Position numbers and translations under genes: made by a program. 64,000 nucleotides of DNA from Amycolatopsis acidiphila (GTDB taxonomy: Bacteria > Actinomycetota > Actinomycetes > Mycobacteriales > Pseudonocardiaceae): assembly GCF_021391495.1 (NCBI RefSeq), contig NZ_CP090063.1, forward strand, positions 4,588,001 through 4,652,000, in the 5' to 3' direction. Of this stretch, positions 41,955-50,158 are shown in pieces. The notes below the pieces were generated by a model. It made no database searches, was not told where the DNA came from, and saw only the letters and a list, made by a program, of their open reading frames with translations. Each line of letters begins with the position of its first letter. The stretch's first letter is position 1.

Positions 41955-43085
41955 GTGAACGCCGCCGATGTGACGTTGTTCGACCATGCCCGAAAACAGT
42001 TGCGGAGCCTCTGTGACGTGGCCGGATTCGAAGCCACCGACCAGAATCCGGTGTTACTGCTCGAGGATCTCCTCGGTCCAGCCGGGCGCTTGCCGCTGCG
42101 CGAGCGGCCGCGGTACCCCTCCGATGTGGCCGACGACGGCACGCCCGTGGAGTTCTCCGTCGCCTTCGACGACGACGGCGCCCTCGCGGTGCGCCTGCTC
42201 GGCGAGGCAGGCGGGGAAAACCCTGGGCACAGCCCCGATATCGCCGCTGGAAAGCGCTTTCTGCAAGCGGCGGGCAAGCGCTTCCGGTTTCCCGTCGAGC
42301 GGTTCGCCGCGGTGGCCGACCTGTTCCTGCCCGAACAGCCGCGGGGAAGGTTCGCGGTCTGGTTCTCCGTCATCCTGCGCCCACGCGAACGGCCACGGCT
42401 CAAGGCGTACTTCAACCCCGGGGTACAGGGGAGACACCGCGCGCCCGCGCTCGTCGCCGAGGGCCTGCGCCGCCTGGGCCTGGGCGACGCGTACGAGATC
42501 GCGCGCAGGCACGCGCTGACCCGCGGCCCGCGGGACCAGTTGTCGTTCTTCGCCGTCGACCTCGACGACAGCCCGCTCTCCCGGGTGAAGCTGTACATCT
42601 CCCACGAGAACGCGGGGCCGGCCGACGCCGAGCGCGCCGCCGCGGCGGTGGAGGGCGCCGATCCCTTGCGGATACGCGAGTTCTGCGAGGTGGTGGGCGG
42701 TGGCACGACCCGGTTCACCGGGCGGCCACTGGTGTCGAGCTACTCGTTCGTCGAGGCCGAACCGGCGGGGCCGGGCACCTACAGCCTGTACCTGCCGGTG
42801 CGCGACTACGTGCCCGACGACGAGGTGGCTCGCGAGCGGGTCGCGACTTTCCTTGCCGCGCACGGGATCGGCCCCGACCGGCTGGACGGTGCGCTCGCCG
42901 CGGTGGCGAGACGGCCGCTGCGCGCCGGGGTCGGCCTGCTGGCGCACGTGTCCCTGCGGCTGGGCCCGTTCGGCGCCGGTACCACGGTCTACCTGTCCTC
43001 GGAAGCCTACGGTGTGTGCCCGCCGCGCGAGCGGGCCGATACGGTCCTCGGCACCGGTGCCGTCGACTCGGCGATGACCCCGTGA
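41955..43085 (+). CDS. Indole prenyltransferase (DMATS-type ABBA fold)
   Basis: A 376-aa aromatic prenyltransferase of the tryptophan dimethylallyltransferase superfamily, which attaches a dimethylallyl group to an indole ring without needing Mg2+. The diphosphate-binding residues lie on the repeated ABBA strands: PVEFSVAFDDDG, RPRLKAYFNPGVQGRH, SRVKLYISHENAG, VSSYSFVEAE and GTTVYLSSEAYG. Length fits bacterial members (IptA and related SCO7467-like enzymes). It overlaps or abuts the tryptophanase gene: a GTG start for the latter overlaps its TGA. Prenylation position (C5, C6 or C7) cannot be read. Confidence 0.9.
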   Translation: MNAADVTLFDHARKQLRSLCDVAGFEATDQNPVLLLEDLLGPAGRLPLRERPRYPSDVADDGTPVEFSVAFDDDGALAVRLLGEAGGENPGHSPDIAAGKRFLQAAGKRFRFPVERFAAVADLFLPEQPRGRFAVWFSVILRPRERPRLKAYFNPGVQGRHRAPALVAEGLRRLGLGDAYEIARRHALTRGPRDQLSFFAVDLDDSPLSRVKLYISHENAGPADAERAAAAVEGADPLRIREFCEVVGGGTTRFTGRPLVSSYSFVEAEPAGPGTYSLYLPVRDYVPDDEVARERVATFLAAHGIGPDRLDGALAAVARRPLRAGVGLLAHVSLRLGPFGAGTTVYLSSEAYGVCPPRERADTVLGTGAVDSAMTP

Positions 43086-43102
43086 GCACGAAAGAGGGCA
43101 GC

Positions 43103-44476
43103 ATGAAATCCTTTCCGCCGTACCGGATCCAGGTCGTCAAGGAGATCCCGGTCACGACCCGCGCCGAGCGCGAGGAAGCGCTTTCGGCCGCTGCCTACAA
43201 CATGTTCGACGTGCCGGCAGGCAAGGTCACGATCGACCTGCTGACCGACTCGGGCACCGGCGCAGTGTCGGCGGCGCAGGAGGCCGCCGCGGCGGGCGCC
43301 GACCGCTCCTACGCCGGATCCGACTCCTACTACCGGTTCCGGGCCGCGCTCGACGAGCTGACGGCCTATCCGCACATCTTCCCGGTGCACCAGGGCCGGG
43401 CGGCGGAACGCGTGCTGTTCTCCTCGGCGCTGGAACCGGGCCGGATCTCGCTGTCCAACACGCACTTCGACACCACCCGCGCCAACGTGGAGCTGCTCGG
43501 CTGCGAAGCGAGGGACCTGCCGTGCGCCGAGGCCCGTGACCTCGACAGCCAGGAGCCGTTCAAGGGGAACATCCACCTCGGCGAGCTGGAGCGCACGCTC
43601 AGCGGGCCGGACGGCCCGCGGGTGGGCCAGGTCCTCGTCACGATCACCAACAACGGCGGCGGCGGGCAGCCGGTGTCGATGGCCAACCTGCACGCCGTTC
43701 GCGAGCTGTGCCACCGCTTTCGCGTGCCGTTCTTCCTCGACGCAGCCCGGTTCGCCGAGAACGCGTGGCTGGTCACCCAACGCGAGCCCGGGTACCGCCA
43801 CCAGAGCCCGCGAGAGGTCGCGCAGCAGGCCTTCGCCCTCGCGGACGGCTGCGTGGCGAGCCTGAAGAAGGACGCCATCTCCCCGATGGGCGCGTTCATC
43901 GGCCTGCGCGACCCGGAGCTGGCGAAACGGTGCGAGGTCAACCTGATCGCCACCGAGGGCTTCCGCACCTACGGCGGGCTCGCGAGCCACGACCTCGAAC
44001 GCGTCGCCCAGGGGCTGCGGGAGGTGCTCGAACCGGACTACCTGCGCTCGCGTGCGGCGGAGACCGCGCACCTGGCGCGGCTGGTCAACGAGGCCGGCGT
44101 CGACATCGTGCAGCCGGCCGGGATCCACGCGCTCTACCTCAACGCGGGACGGCTCCTGCCGCACATCCCGCCGCGCGGGTTCCCCGGGCACGCGCTGGCC
44201 TGCCAGCTCTACCTAGCGGGCGGGATCCGGTGCGTGGAGCTGGGTTCGCTCTACCTCGGCACGTTCGACGCCGAGCACAACCTGGTCGAGCCGGCGCCGT
44301 TCGAGCTGGTCCGGGTCGCGATCCCGCGCCGCACCTACACCCAGGCGCACCTGGAGTACGTGGCCGACGTCCTCGCCGGGATCGCGAAGAACCCCGAGAC
44401 GGTGCCGGCGTACCGGGTCGTCGACGCGCCGCCGTTGCTGCGGCACTTCAACCTGAAGATGGCGCAGGTCCGCTGA
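43103..44476 (+). CDS. tnaA: Tryptophanase / beta-eliminating lyase
   Basis: A 457-aa PLP enzyme of the tryptophanase and tyrosine phenol-lyase family: cleaves L-tryptophan to indole, pyruvate and ammonia. Family blocks: PYRIQVVKEIPVTTRAEREE, NMFDVPAGKVTIDLLTDSGT, YPHIFPVHQGRAAERVLFSS, and the PLP lysine near residue 254 in CVASLKKDAISPMGAF. It may act on prenyl-tryptophan to give prenyl-indole, as proposed for the Streptomyces iptA/iptB pair. ATG 43103 follows GAGGGCAGC; GTG 43082 would overlap the upstream stop codon. Co-transcribed with the prenyltransferase. Confidence 0.95.
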   Translation: MKSFPPYRIQVVKEIPVTTRAEREEALSAAAYNMFDVPAGKVTIDLLTDSGTGAVSAAQEAAAAGADRSYAGSDSYYRFRAALDELTAYPHIFPVHQGRAAERVLFSSALEPGRISLSNTHFDTTRANVELLGCEARDLPCAEARDLDSQEPFKGNIHLGELERTLSGPDGPRVGQVLVTITNNGGGGQPVSMANLHAVRELCHRFRVPFFLDAARFAENAWLVTQREPGYRHQSPREVAQQAFALADGCVASLKKDAISPMGAFIGLRDPELAKRCEVNLIATEGFRTYGGLASHDLERVAQGLREVLEPDYLRSRAAETAHLARLVNEAGVDIVQPAGIHALYLNAGRLLPHIPPRGFPGHALACQLYLAGGIRCVELGSLYLGTFDAEHNLVEPAPFELVRVAIPRRTYTQAHLEYVADVLAGIAKNPETVPAYRVVDAPPLLRHFNLKMAQVR

Positions 44477-44519
44477 ATGCGCCCGCCACCCCGGCCCGCG
44501 GGGTGGCGGCCCACCCGCG

Positions 44520-45137
44520 TCAGCCGCCCGCGCCGACCAGCTGTGCGGGCTCGGGCGGCAGCTTGTCCATCGCGTACCGGACGAGCCGGATCAGCGCGAG
44601 CTTGCTCGACTCGCGCTGGCGCGCGTCGAAGAACATCACCGGCACCCCCGGCGCGAGCGCGAGCGCGCGGCGGATCTCCGGCTCCTCGTAGTCGTCCGCG
44701 CCGTCGAAGCGGTTGACCGCGACGATGAACGGGATCTTGCGCCGCTCGAAGAAGTCGATCGCCGCGAAGCTGCTGTTGAGCCGCCGGGTGTCGACGAGCA
44801 CGACGGTGCCGATCGCGCCGCGCGCCAGCTCGTCCCACATGAACCAGAACCGGTCCTGGCCCGGGGTGCCGAACAGGTACAGCACGGTGTGCGGCGAGAT
44901 GGTGATGCGCCCGAAGTCCAGCGCGACGGTGGTGGTGGTCTTGCGCTCGACCCCGGTCAGGTCGTCGATCCCGTCGCTCGCCTGCGTCATCACCTCCTCG
45001 GTGGACAGTGGCACGATCTCGCTCACCGAGGCGACCATCGTGGTCTTCCCCGCGCCGAACCCGCCGGCGACGACGATCTTGACGGGGGTCGGGATCACGG
45101 CACCCGACGTGCGGCCGCTAGAGCTGGTTGAGTCCAT
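44520..45137 (-). CDS. Conservon small GTPase (CvnD-like ATP/GTP-binding protein)
   Basis: A 205-aa G-protein-like component of the conservon. P-loop VVAGGFGAGKTTMVASVSE, switch region TTTTVALDFGRITI, GTPGQDRFWFMWDEL (DTxGQ-like), VAVNRFDGAD (NKxD variant). Probably membrane-associated in a complex with the upstream kinase, roadblock and DUF742 proteins. Its first codons overlap the 3' end of the DUF742 gene by 20 nt. Last gene of the four-gene conservon. Confidence 0.93.
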   Translation of the reverse strand: MDSTSSSGRTSGAVIPTPVKIVVAGGFGAGKTTMVASVSEIVPLSTEEVMTQASDGIDDLTGVERKTTTTVALDFGRITISPHTVLYLFGTPGQDRFWFMWDELARGAIGTVVLVDTRRLNSSFAAIDFFERRKIPFIVAVNRFDGADDYEEPEIRRALALAPGVPVMFFDARQRESSKLALIRLVRYAMDKLPPEPAQLVGAGG

Positions 45138-45480
45138 GGAGCACCGCCTGAAGTAGTTGACGATCGGGCGCCTTCGTCGGCTGCGACGGCGACCGGACGA
45201 TGACGTCCCCGCGCTCGACGAGGTCGGTGCACAGCACCCGCACCACCGCGAGGGGCACCTTGACGTACGCGGCGATCTCGGCCACCGACAGCGGCCGCTG
45301 GCACAGCTCGAGGATCGCCAGGTGTTCGGGGGCGAGCCCGACCGGGTCCTGGGTGTCGCGGATGGCCATCACCTGGGTGGCCACGTCCATCGCGGCGTCG
45401 GTCGGGATGCGGCCGCGGGTGATCGCGTACGGCCGGACGAGCGGTCCTGCCGCCTCGTCGTACCACTCCTCCTCGGCCAT
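45118..45480 (-). CDS. DUF742 conservon protein (CvnC-like)
   Basis: A 120-aa DUF742 protein with a winged-helix-like core: GPLVRPYAITRGRIPTDAAM, LAPEHLAILELCQRPLSVAE and IAAYVKVPLAVVRVLCTDLV. It starts at ATG 45480, which overlaps the roadblock gene's stop (ATGA). In known conservons it links the kinase-roadblock module to the GTPase. Confidence 0.94.
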   Translation of the reverse strand: MAEEEWYDEAAGPLVRPYAITRGRIPTDAAMDVATQVMAIRDTQDPVGLAPEHLAILELCQRPLSVAEIAAYVKVPLAVVRVLCTDLVERGDVIVRSPSQPTKAPDRQLLQAVLHGLNQL

Positions 45481-45905
45481 CACCTGCGCTCCGGTCCGGA
45501 CCTCACGGTCTCGCGGGGGGCCGAGGTCATGTAGTCGCCGACCCGCTTGACGAGCCGGTTCATCTCGTACGCGATCATCTCGACGTCGACGCTGCCCTCG
45601 GCGAGGATCGCCAGGCAGGTGCCCTGCCCGGCCGCGGAGACGAACAGGTACCCCTCGGCCATCTCGATGAGGGTCTGCAGCACGGGGCCGCGGGAGAAGT
45701 GCCTGCTGGCGCCCTTCGCGAGGCTCTGCAGGCTCGACGCGATCGCCGACAGCTGGTCCGAGTCGTCCTTGGACAGTGTGCCGGACTTGCCCATCAGCAA
45801 CCCGTCCGCGCTCAGCACGACGGCGTGCTGGGCCCCGACGACGCGGTCCACCATGTCGTCGAGCAGCCAGTTCAGGTCGATCTTGGCGCCTTCGTTCTCG
45901 TTCAT
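45480..45905 (-). CDS. Roadblock/LC7-domain conservon protein (CvnB-like)
   Basis: A 141-aa roadblock/LC7 protein: LNWLLDDMVDRVVGAQHAVV-LSADGLLMGKSGTLSKDDSD is the characteristic helix-strand start, and FVSAAGQGTCLAILAEGSVD the central sheet. Such proteins regulate the partner GTPase. Preceded by the sensor kinase gene (25-bp gap) and overlapping DUF742 at the ATGA. Confidence 0.95.
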   Translation of the reverse strand: MNENEGAKIDLNWLLDDMVDRVVGAQHAVVLSADGLLMGKSGTLSKDDSDQLSAIASSLQSLAKGASRHFSRGPVLQTLIEMAEGYLFVSAAGQGTCLAILAEGSVDVEMIAYEMNRLVKRVGDYMTSAPRETVRSGPERR

Positions 45906-45930
45906 CGCTGAGATCCGACTTCCCTCTCAC

Positions 45931-48312
45931 TCAGTGGTTGCCAGGACGCTGGTCCGGCCCGTCCGCGTCCCGTCCCCGGCGGGTGCCGCGGTGGAACGCC
46001 GAGATCGTGCCGAGGGTCCGGGGGGCGAGCTCCTGGTAGTCGGTCGCCTCCCATTCCGGGTCGTCGCGAAGCTGGGCGACGAGGTTCTGCTGCGGCTCGC
46101 GCTGCGGCAGCGGCGCCCGTTCCTTCCGCTCCGCGGGCTCCGGGCGGGCCTCGGGCTCCTGCGGCAGCACGGTGCGTGCACGGATCGGCTCTTCGCGCTG
46201 CGGCGGTTCGGGCTCGGGCACGACGGGCGCGGGACGCCGCGGCTCCGGCGAGGGCGGCTCCCGCCGTTCCCGCACGGGCGCGGGGTTCCGCGGCTCGGCC
46301 TGCTCGTCGAGGGCGGCGAGCTGGGCCGCACCGCGGAACTCGGAGTCGGCGCTGTCGGCCACCTCGTCTCCCGTCGCCAGCAGTTCCGTCGGAATCAGCA
46401 CGGTAGCGCGGGTACCGCCGTAGCGGGACGTGTCGAACATGACCTTGATATTGAGCCGGGAAGCCAGTCGCGCCACCACGAACAGGCCCAGGCTCGCGTC
46501 CGCCTTGAGCGCCATCGCGTCGAACTCGGGCGGCTCGGACATCATCCGGTTCGCCCACTCGCGGACCTCGTCCTTCATGCCCAGCCCCTGGTCGGCCACG
46601 TCGACGACGACGCCGCGCGCGACCCGGGTGCTGGTCATGTGCACCTGCGACCCCGGCGGGGAGAACGTGGTCGCGTTGTCGACCAGCTCCGCGACGAGGT
46701 GGATCGCGTCGGCGACGGCGGAGCCGATGATCGCGACCTGCGGCACCGTCTCGACCTCTACGCGGGCGAAGTGCTCGGTCTCCGAGACCGCCGCGCGCAG
46801 CACGTCCATCAGCCACACCGGCTTGCGCCAGCGCCTGCCCGGCTGCTTGCCGCCGAGGATGATCAGGTTCTCCGTCGTGCGGCGGGCGCGGGTGGCGAGG
46901 TGGTCGAGCTGGAACAGTCCCTTGAGCTGGCCGGCGTTCTCCTCCTGGCTCTCCATCCGGTCGAGGATCTGCAGCTGCCGGTGCACCAGGCCCTGGTTGC
47001 GGTGCGCGATGCCGAGGAACACGTTGTTCACGCCGCTGCGGGCCTTCGCCTCGCTCGCCGCGGCCGAGACCGCCGTCAGCTGCGCCATGTTGAACGCCTC
47101 GGCCACCTGCCCGATCTCGTCCCGGCCGTGGTCGAGCCGCGGCAGCTCGGCGTTGACGTCCACCGACTCGCCGACCTTGAGCCGCCCGACGATGCTCGGC
47201 AGCCGCGTCTGGGCCAGTTCGAGCGAGTCGTCCCGCAGCCGTTCCAGCCGGGTGACCAGGGTGCGGTCGACCAGTGTCCGCGACACCCGCACGGCGACGT
47301 AGATCGACGCGACCGCGGCCAGCAGCGCGGCCACACTGCCGAGGATCGCGTTGCGCAGGTTGGCGTTGCCGTCGGCGAGAGCCTGGGTGGAGACCCGGTC
47401 GGCCTGGTCGATGGTCAGCCCGACCAGGCCGGTGGAGACCTGCCCGGACAGGTCGCGCCAGTCGCTCTCGCGCACCGGCAGGCCGCCGGCGTTCTGCCGG
47501 AAGGCGCCGGGGCCGTGGGTGATGATCGCGTCCTCGTCCTGCGCGAGGCGGGTCCAGACGTCGCTCGCGACGAGCTGCTGGTAGCGGGTGGCGACCTCGG
47601 GCTCCATGAACGGGGCGAGCTTCGCCAGCGCCGTGCGGTAGGACCCGACGAGCTGCGCGAACTGCAGGTGGTCGGCGGGGGTGAGCACGCCGGTCGCGAA
47701 GGCGCTGGAGACCAGCGAGGCCGCGCGCGACATCTGGTCCGAGGCGCGGAAGATCTCGGTCGCGCCGATCGCGCCCTGGGTCGCGGTCACGTCCGGCACC
47801 ATCCGGGCCTGGGCGTCGAACAGCTCGGCCGAGGTGTCGATGAGGTGGTTGTAGAAGTCGTTGACCTGCGGCTTGGTCGCCGAGCGCAGGTCGATCTGCG
47901 CCCGGATGACCTGCAGCTGGTCCAGGCTGGACTCGAGGTTGCGCATCCGCTGGGCGATCTCGTCGGGCACCATCCCGAGCACCGAGTCCATCGCCGAGCG
48001 CAGGCTCGTGAGGTTCCGGTCGATCGCCTGCTGCTGGTTCTGCAGCTCGGGCAGGCCGACCGAGGAGCCCTCGAGGTAGACCAGGCTCAGCTGCCGTTCC
48101 TGTTGCAGGGCACCGAGTGCGGTGACGGCCGGGATCGACACGTCCTGCACGCTCGAGGCCACGGTGCGGACGTAGATGCCGTCCACGACGAAGTACGCGG
48201 AGACCGCGATCCACATCACCAGCAGTGCGATACTGGGAATGAGGACGGTTCCCGTCAGCCGCTTTCGGATCGACTTGTGGCGCTCGTCACCTGACTGCTG
48301 TTTGTTCTTCAC
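45931..48312 (-). CDS. Conservon sensor histidine kinase with nitrate/nitrite-sensing domain (CvnA-like)
   Basis: A 793-aa membrane kinase-like protein. First TM at about 20-45 (GTVLIPSIALLVMWIAVSAY); extracellular NIT (nitrate- and nitrite-sensing) domain to about 310; second TM at about 325-350 (AILGSVAALLAAVASIYVAV); a HAMP-like linker; then NNVFLGIAHRNQGLVHRQLQ in place of the DHp helix; and the ATPase domain with ELVDNATTFSPPGS (N box) and DQGLGM (G1 box). The C-terminal 120 residues are Pro/Glu/Arg-rich and disordered. GTG 48312 begins KNKQQSGDERHKSIRKRLTG. First gene of the conservon; the signal is unknown. Confidence 0.94.
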   Translation of the reverse strand: MKNKQQSGDERHKSIRKRLTGTVLIPSIALLVMWIAVSAYFVVDGIYVRTVASSVQDVSIPAVTALGALQQERQLSLVYLEGSSVGLPELQNQQQAIDRNLTSLRSAMDSVLGMVPDEIAQRMRNLESSLDQLQVIRAQIDLRSATKPQVNDFYNHLIDTSAELFDAQARMVPDVTATQGAIGATEIFRASDQMSRAASLVSSAFATGVLTPADHLQFAQLVGSYRTALAKLAPFMEPEVATRYQQLVASDVWTRLAQDEDAIITHGPGAFRQNAGGLPVRESDWRDLSGQVSTGLVGLTIDQADRVSTQALADGNANLRNAILGSVAALLAAVASIYVAVRVSRTLVDRTLVTRLERLRDDSLELAQTRLPSIVGRLKVGESVDVNAELPRLDHGRDEIGQVAEAFNMAQLTAVSAAASEAKARSGVNNVFLGIAHRNQGLVHRQLQILDRMESQEENAGQLKGLFQLDHLATRARRTTENLIILGGKQPGRRWRKPVWLMDVLRAAVSETEHFARVEVETVPQVAIIGSAVADAIHLVAELVDNATTFSPPGSQVHMTSTRVARGVVVDVADQGLGMKDEVREWANRMMSEPPEFDAMALKADASLGLFVVARLASRLNIKVMFDTSRYGGTRATVLIPTELLATGDEVADSADSEFRGAAQLAALDEQAEPRNPAPVRERREPPSPEPRRPAPVVPEPEPPQREEPIRARTVLPQEPEARPEPAERKERAPLPQREPQQNLVAQLRDDPEWEATDYQELAPRTLGTISAFHRGTRRGRDADGPDQRPGNH

Positions 48313-48707
48313 GACGCTCCACGAGAGACTGGAACCGCTTCCGGCGAACCCACTACGGGGCTGTAGTGAATCACCCTTGTCAAGCTCTTTGTCGACAAGG
48401 AAAAAAGTGACTCGAACGATTCCGGCACCGGCCGTGCGGCAGACATCCGCCGTTCCCCGTTCCGGGACGGCACACCGTTTCGCGCCAAGGGTCACCGACC
48501 GTTCGACTGTCATCCTGTCAGCGATGATCATTGCGCACCGTGAGCACCCGACCGCTCGCGGCCCCCCTTTTCGCGCTGCGCCGACACTCCACAGTGTTCT
48601 GACCTCAGCGAACACGCCACTGGGTAACCGCCGGTCCCGCGATGTGGGCGGTCGGCGGGACGGCCGCCGGCGGGACGGGCAGCGAAACGGTTACCGGGAA
48701 TTTTCCG
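48313..48707. other. Intergenic stretch upstream of the conservon
   Basis: No gene is seen between the kinase start and the first GAAAGCGCTTTC site. The open frames across it are low-complexity and unlike any family. The conservon promoter should lie at its left end. One partial copy of the TCCACAGTG motif occurs near 48589. Confidence 0.5.
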
Positions 48708-48719
48708 GAAAGCGCTTTC
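48708..48719. promoter_or_regulatory. LacI-type operator palindrome, first copy
   Basis: GAAAGCGCTTTC, perfect 12-bp palindrome with the central CG typical of LacI/GalR operators. Confidence 0.5.
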
Positions 48720-48810
48720 GCGGTGATTTACCCGCTCCCCGCGCCGTCCCCCTCGGTGCGTTTCCCCAGCTGGATGAAACCGATTCAGATTCGGTTGGCG
48801 TGCGGTTTCA

Positions 48811-48822
48811 GAAAGCGCTTTC
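48811..48822. promoter_or_regulatory. LacI-type operator palindrome, second copy
   Basis: A second exact GAAAGCGCTTTC, 103 bp from the first. No LacI gene or sugar-uptake gene lies nearby. Confidence 0.5.
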
Positions 48823-49160
48823 AACCGCGGCCCGTCCGCGGCATGCCCGAGGTGGGCGACACCGCCGGGCCAGGGTGTCAGCTCCTTCACGCCGGGCCGC
48901 CGGGTCAGGGCGTCAGCGCGGTGAGGAGCTCCCGGGTACTGCGCTCCAGCTCCTTCAGACCGGGCCCGGGTCAGGCGTCAGCGCCGCCAGGAACTCCCCC
49001 GGTGCCGCGCTCCAGCTCCTTCAATCGCGGCCCGCCCGCGGCATCCCCGAGGTGGGCGACACCGCCGGGCCAGGGCCTCAGCTCCTTCAGCCCCCGGTCA
49101 GGGCGTCAGCGCCGCCAGGAACTCCCGGGTACTGCGCTCCAGCTCCTTGAGACCGGGCCG
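48821..49160. repeat. 200-bp tandem duplication carrying extra copies of a tetR 3' end
   Basis: The segment from 48821 to 49020 is repeated, imperfectly, from 49021 onward (for example TCAACCGCGGCCCGTCCGCG versus TCAATCGCGGCCCGCCCGCG, exactly 200 bp apart). Within it the last 55 bp of the TetR-like gene occurs three times, starting at about 48910, 48975 and 49103. On the minus strand copy 1 reads LKELERSTRELLTALTP followed by stop, nearly the true C-terminus LKELERSTREFLAALTP; copy 2 is frameshifted. Confidence 0.75.
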
Positions 49161-49577
49161 CCGGGCCGCACCCGCACCCGCCACCGAGTCGAACAGGATG
49201 CCGTCGCACCAGGCGATGAGCATCCGGGCGTGCCGGGGCGGGTCGGCCGACCCGGCGTCCGCGAGCAGGGCCGCGCACGTCTCGCGGAAGCGCAGGCCCG
49301 AGCGGTCGTAGATCTCCCGCAGCTCGGGGCGGCGGGTCGCCTCGAGCGCGAACTCGTAGCGCGCGATGAGCTGGGAGCGACCCTTCGTCATCGTCGTGTG
49401 CAGGAACCGGGCCAGGTAGCCGGCGAGCCGGCCGCTCTCCCCCGGCGGCGCGGCCTCGGGGTCGTCCAGCTCCGCGATCCGCGCGATCGCCAGCTCCAGC
49501 AGGGCCGAGCGGGTGCGCGCGTAGTACGACGTCGAGCCGGGCTGCAGGGCCGCGGCCCGGTCCACGGCGCAGTGCAT
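49098..49577 (-). pseudogene. TetR-family regulator lacking its N-terminal helix-turn-helix
   Basis: About 160 codons of a TetR regulator. The sequence begins inside the DNA-binding domain (AVDRAAALQPGSTSYYARTR, the recognition helix and turn), so the first 30 or so residues, including helix 1, are gone. The ligand domain follows (LELAIARIAELDD ... RYEFALEATRRPELREIYDR) to the natural C-terminus LKELERSTREFLAALTP. The 5' end abuts a truncated aldo/keto reductase on the other strand, at the CATG of 49575-49578. Confidence 0.75.
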
Positions 49578-50055
49578 GTACTCGATCTTCACCCGCAAGC
49601 CGGAGGCGGCGGTGTTCCCGGCCGTGCGGCGCCACGGCCTCGGTGCGCTGACGTTCGGCCCGCTCAACGGCGGGTGGCTGTCCGGGCGGGCGGACCCGCA
49701 CACCGCGCACCGGGCGACGCGGCGCCCGGCCGCCTACGACTCCTCGACGCCCACCGGCCAGGCGAAGGCGAGCGCGGCGGGCAAGCTCGCCGCGCTCGCG
49801 GGGGAAGCGGGCATGACGCTGCCGCAGCTCGCGACGGCGTTCGTGCTGGCGCACCCCGCCGTGACCGCCGTGCTGATCGGCCCGCGCACCCAGGACCAGC
49901 TCGACGGGCTGCTGGCCGGCGCGGGCACCAGGCTGCCGGACGACCTGCTCGACCGGATCGACGAGATCGTCCCGCCCGGCACGGACCTGGACCCCGCGGA
50001 CAACTACGCGGCCACCCCGCCGTCGATCGAGCACGCCCGGCTCCGGCGCCGCTGA
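49576..50055 (+). pseudogene. Aldo/keto reductase, N-terminal half deleted
   Basis: Codes for the C-terminal half of an aldo/keto reductase: MYSIFTRKPEAAVFPAVRRH-GLGALTFGPLNGGWLSGRAD, LPQLATAFVLAHPAVTAVLI and the NADPH-binding end GPRTQDQLDGLLAGAG. About 190 residues, including the catalytic Tyr/Lys/Asp, are absent. The fragment begins exactly where the truncated TetR gene begins on the other strand. Confidence 0.75.
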
Positions 50056-50158
50056 AACCGCCCGAGCGGGCCGGGTGTGTTGCCGGGCGTCCGGGATGGT
50101 CGTACGGTCGGTTTCCCGGAGACCGGAGTGCCTCTGCCCGAGTAGTGAGGAGCTGCCC

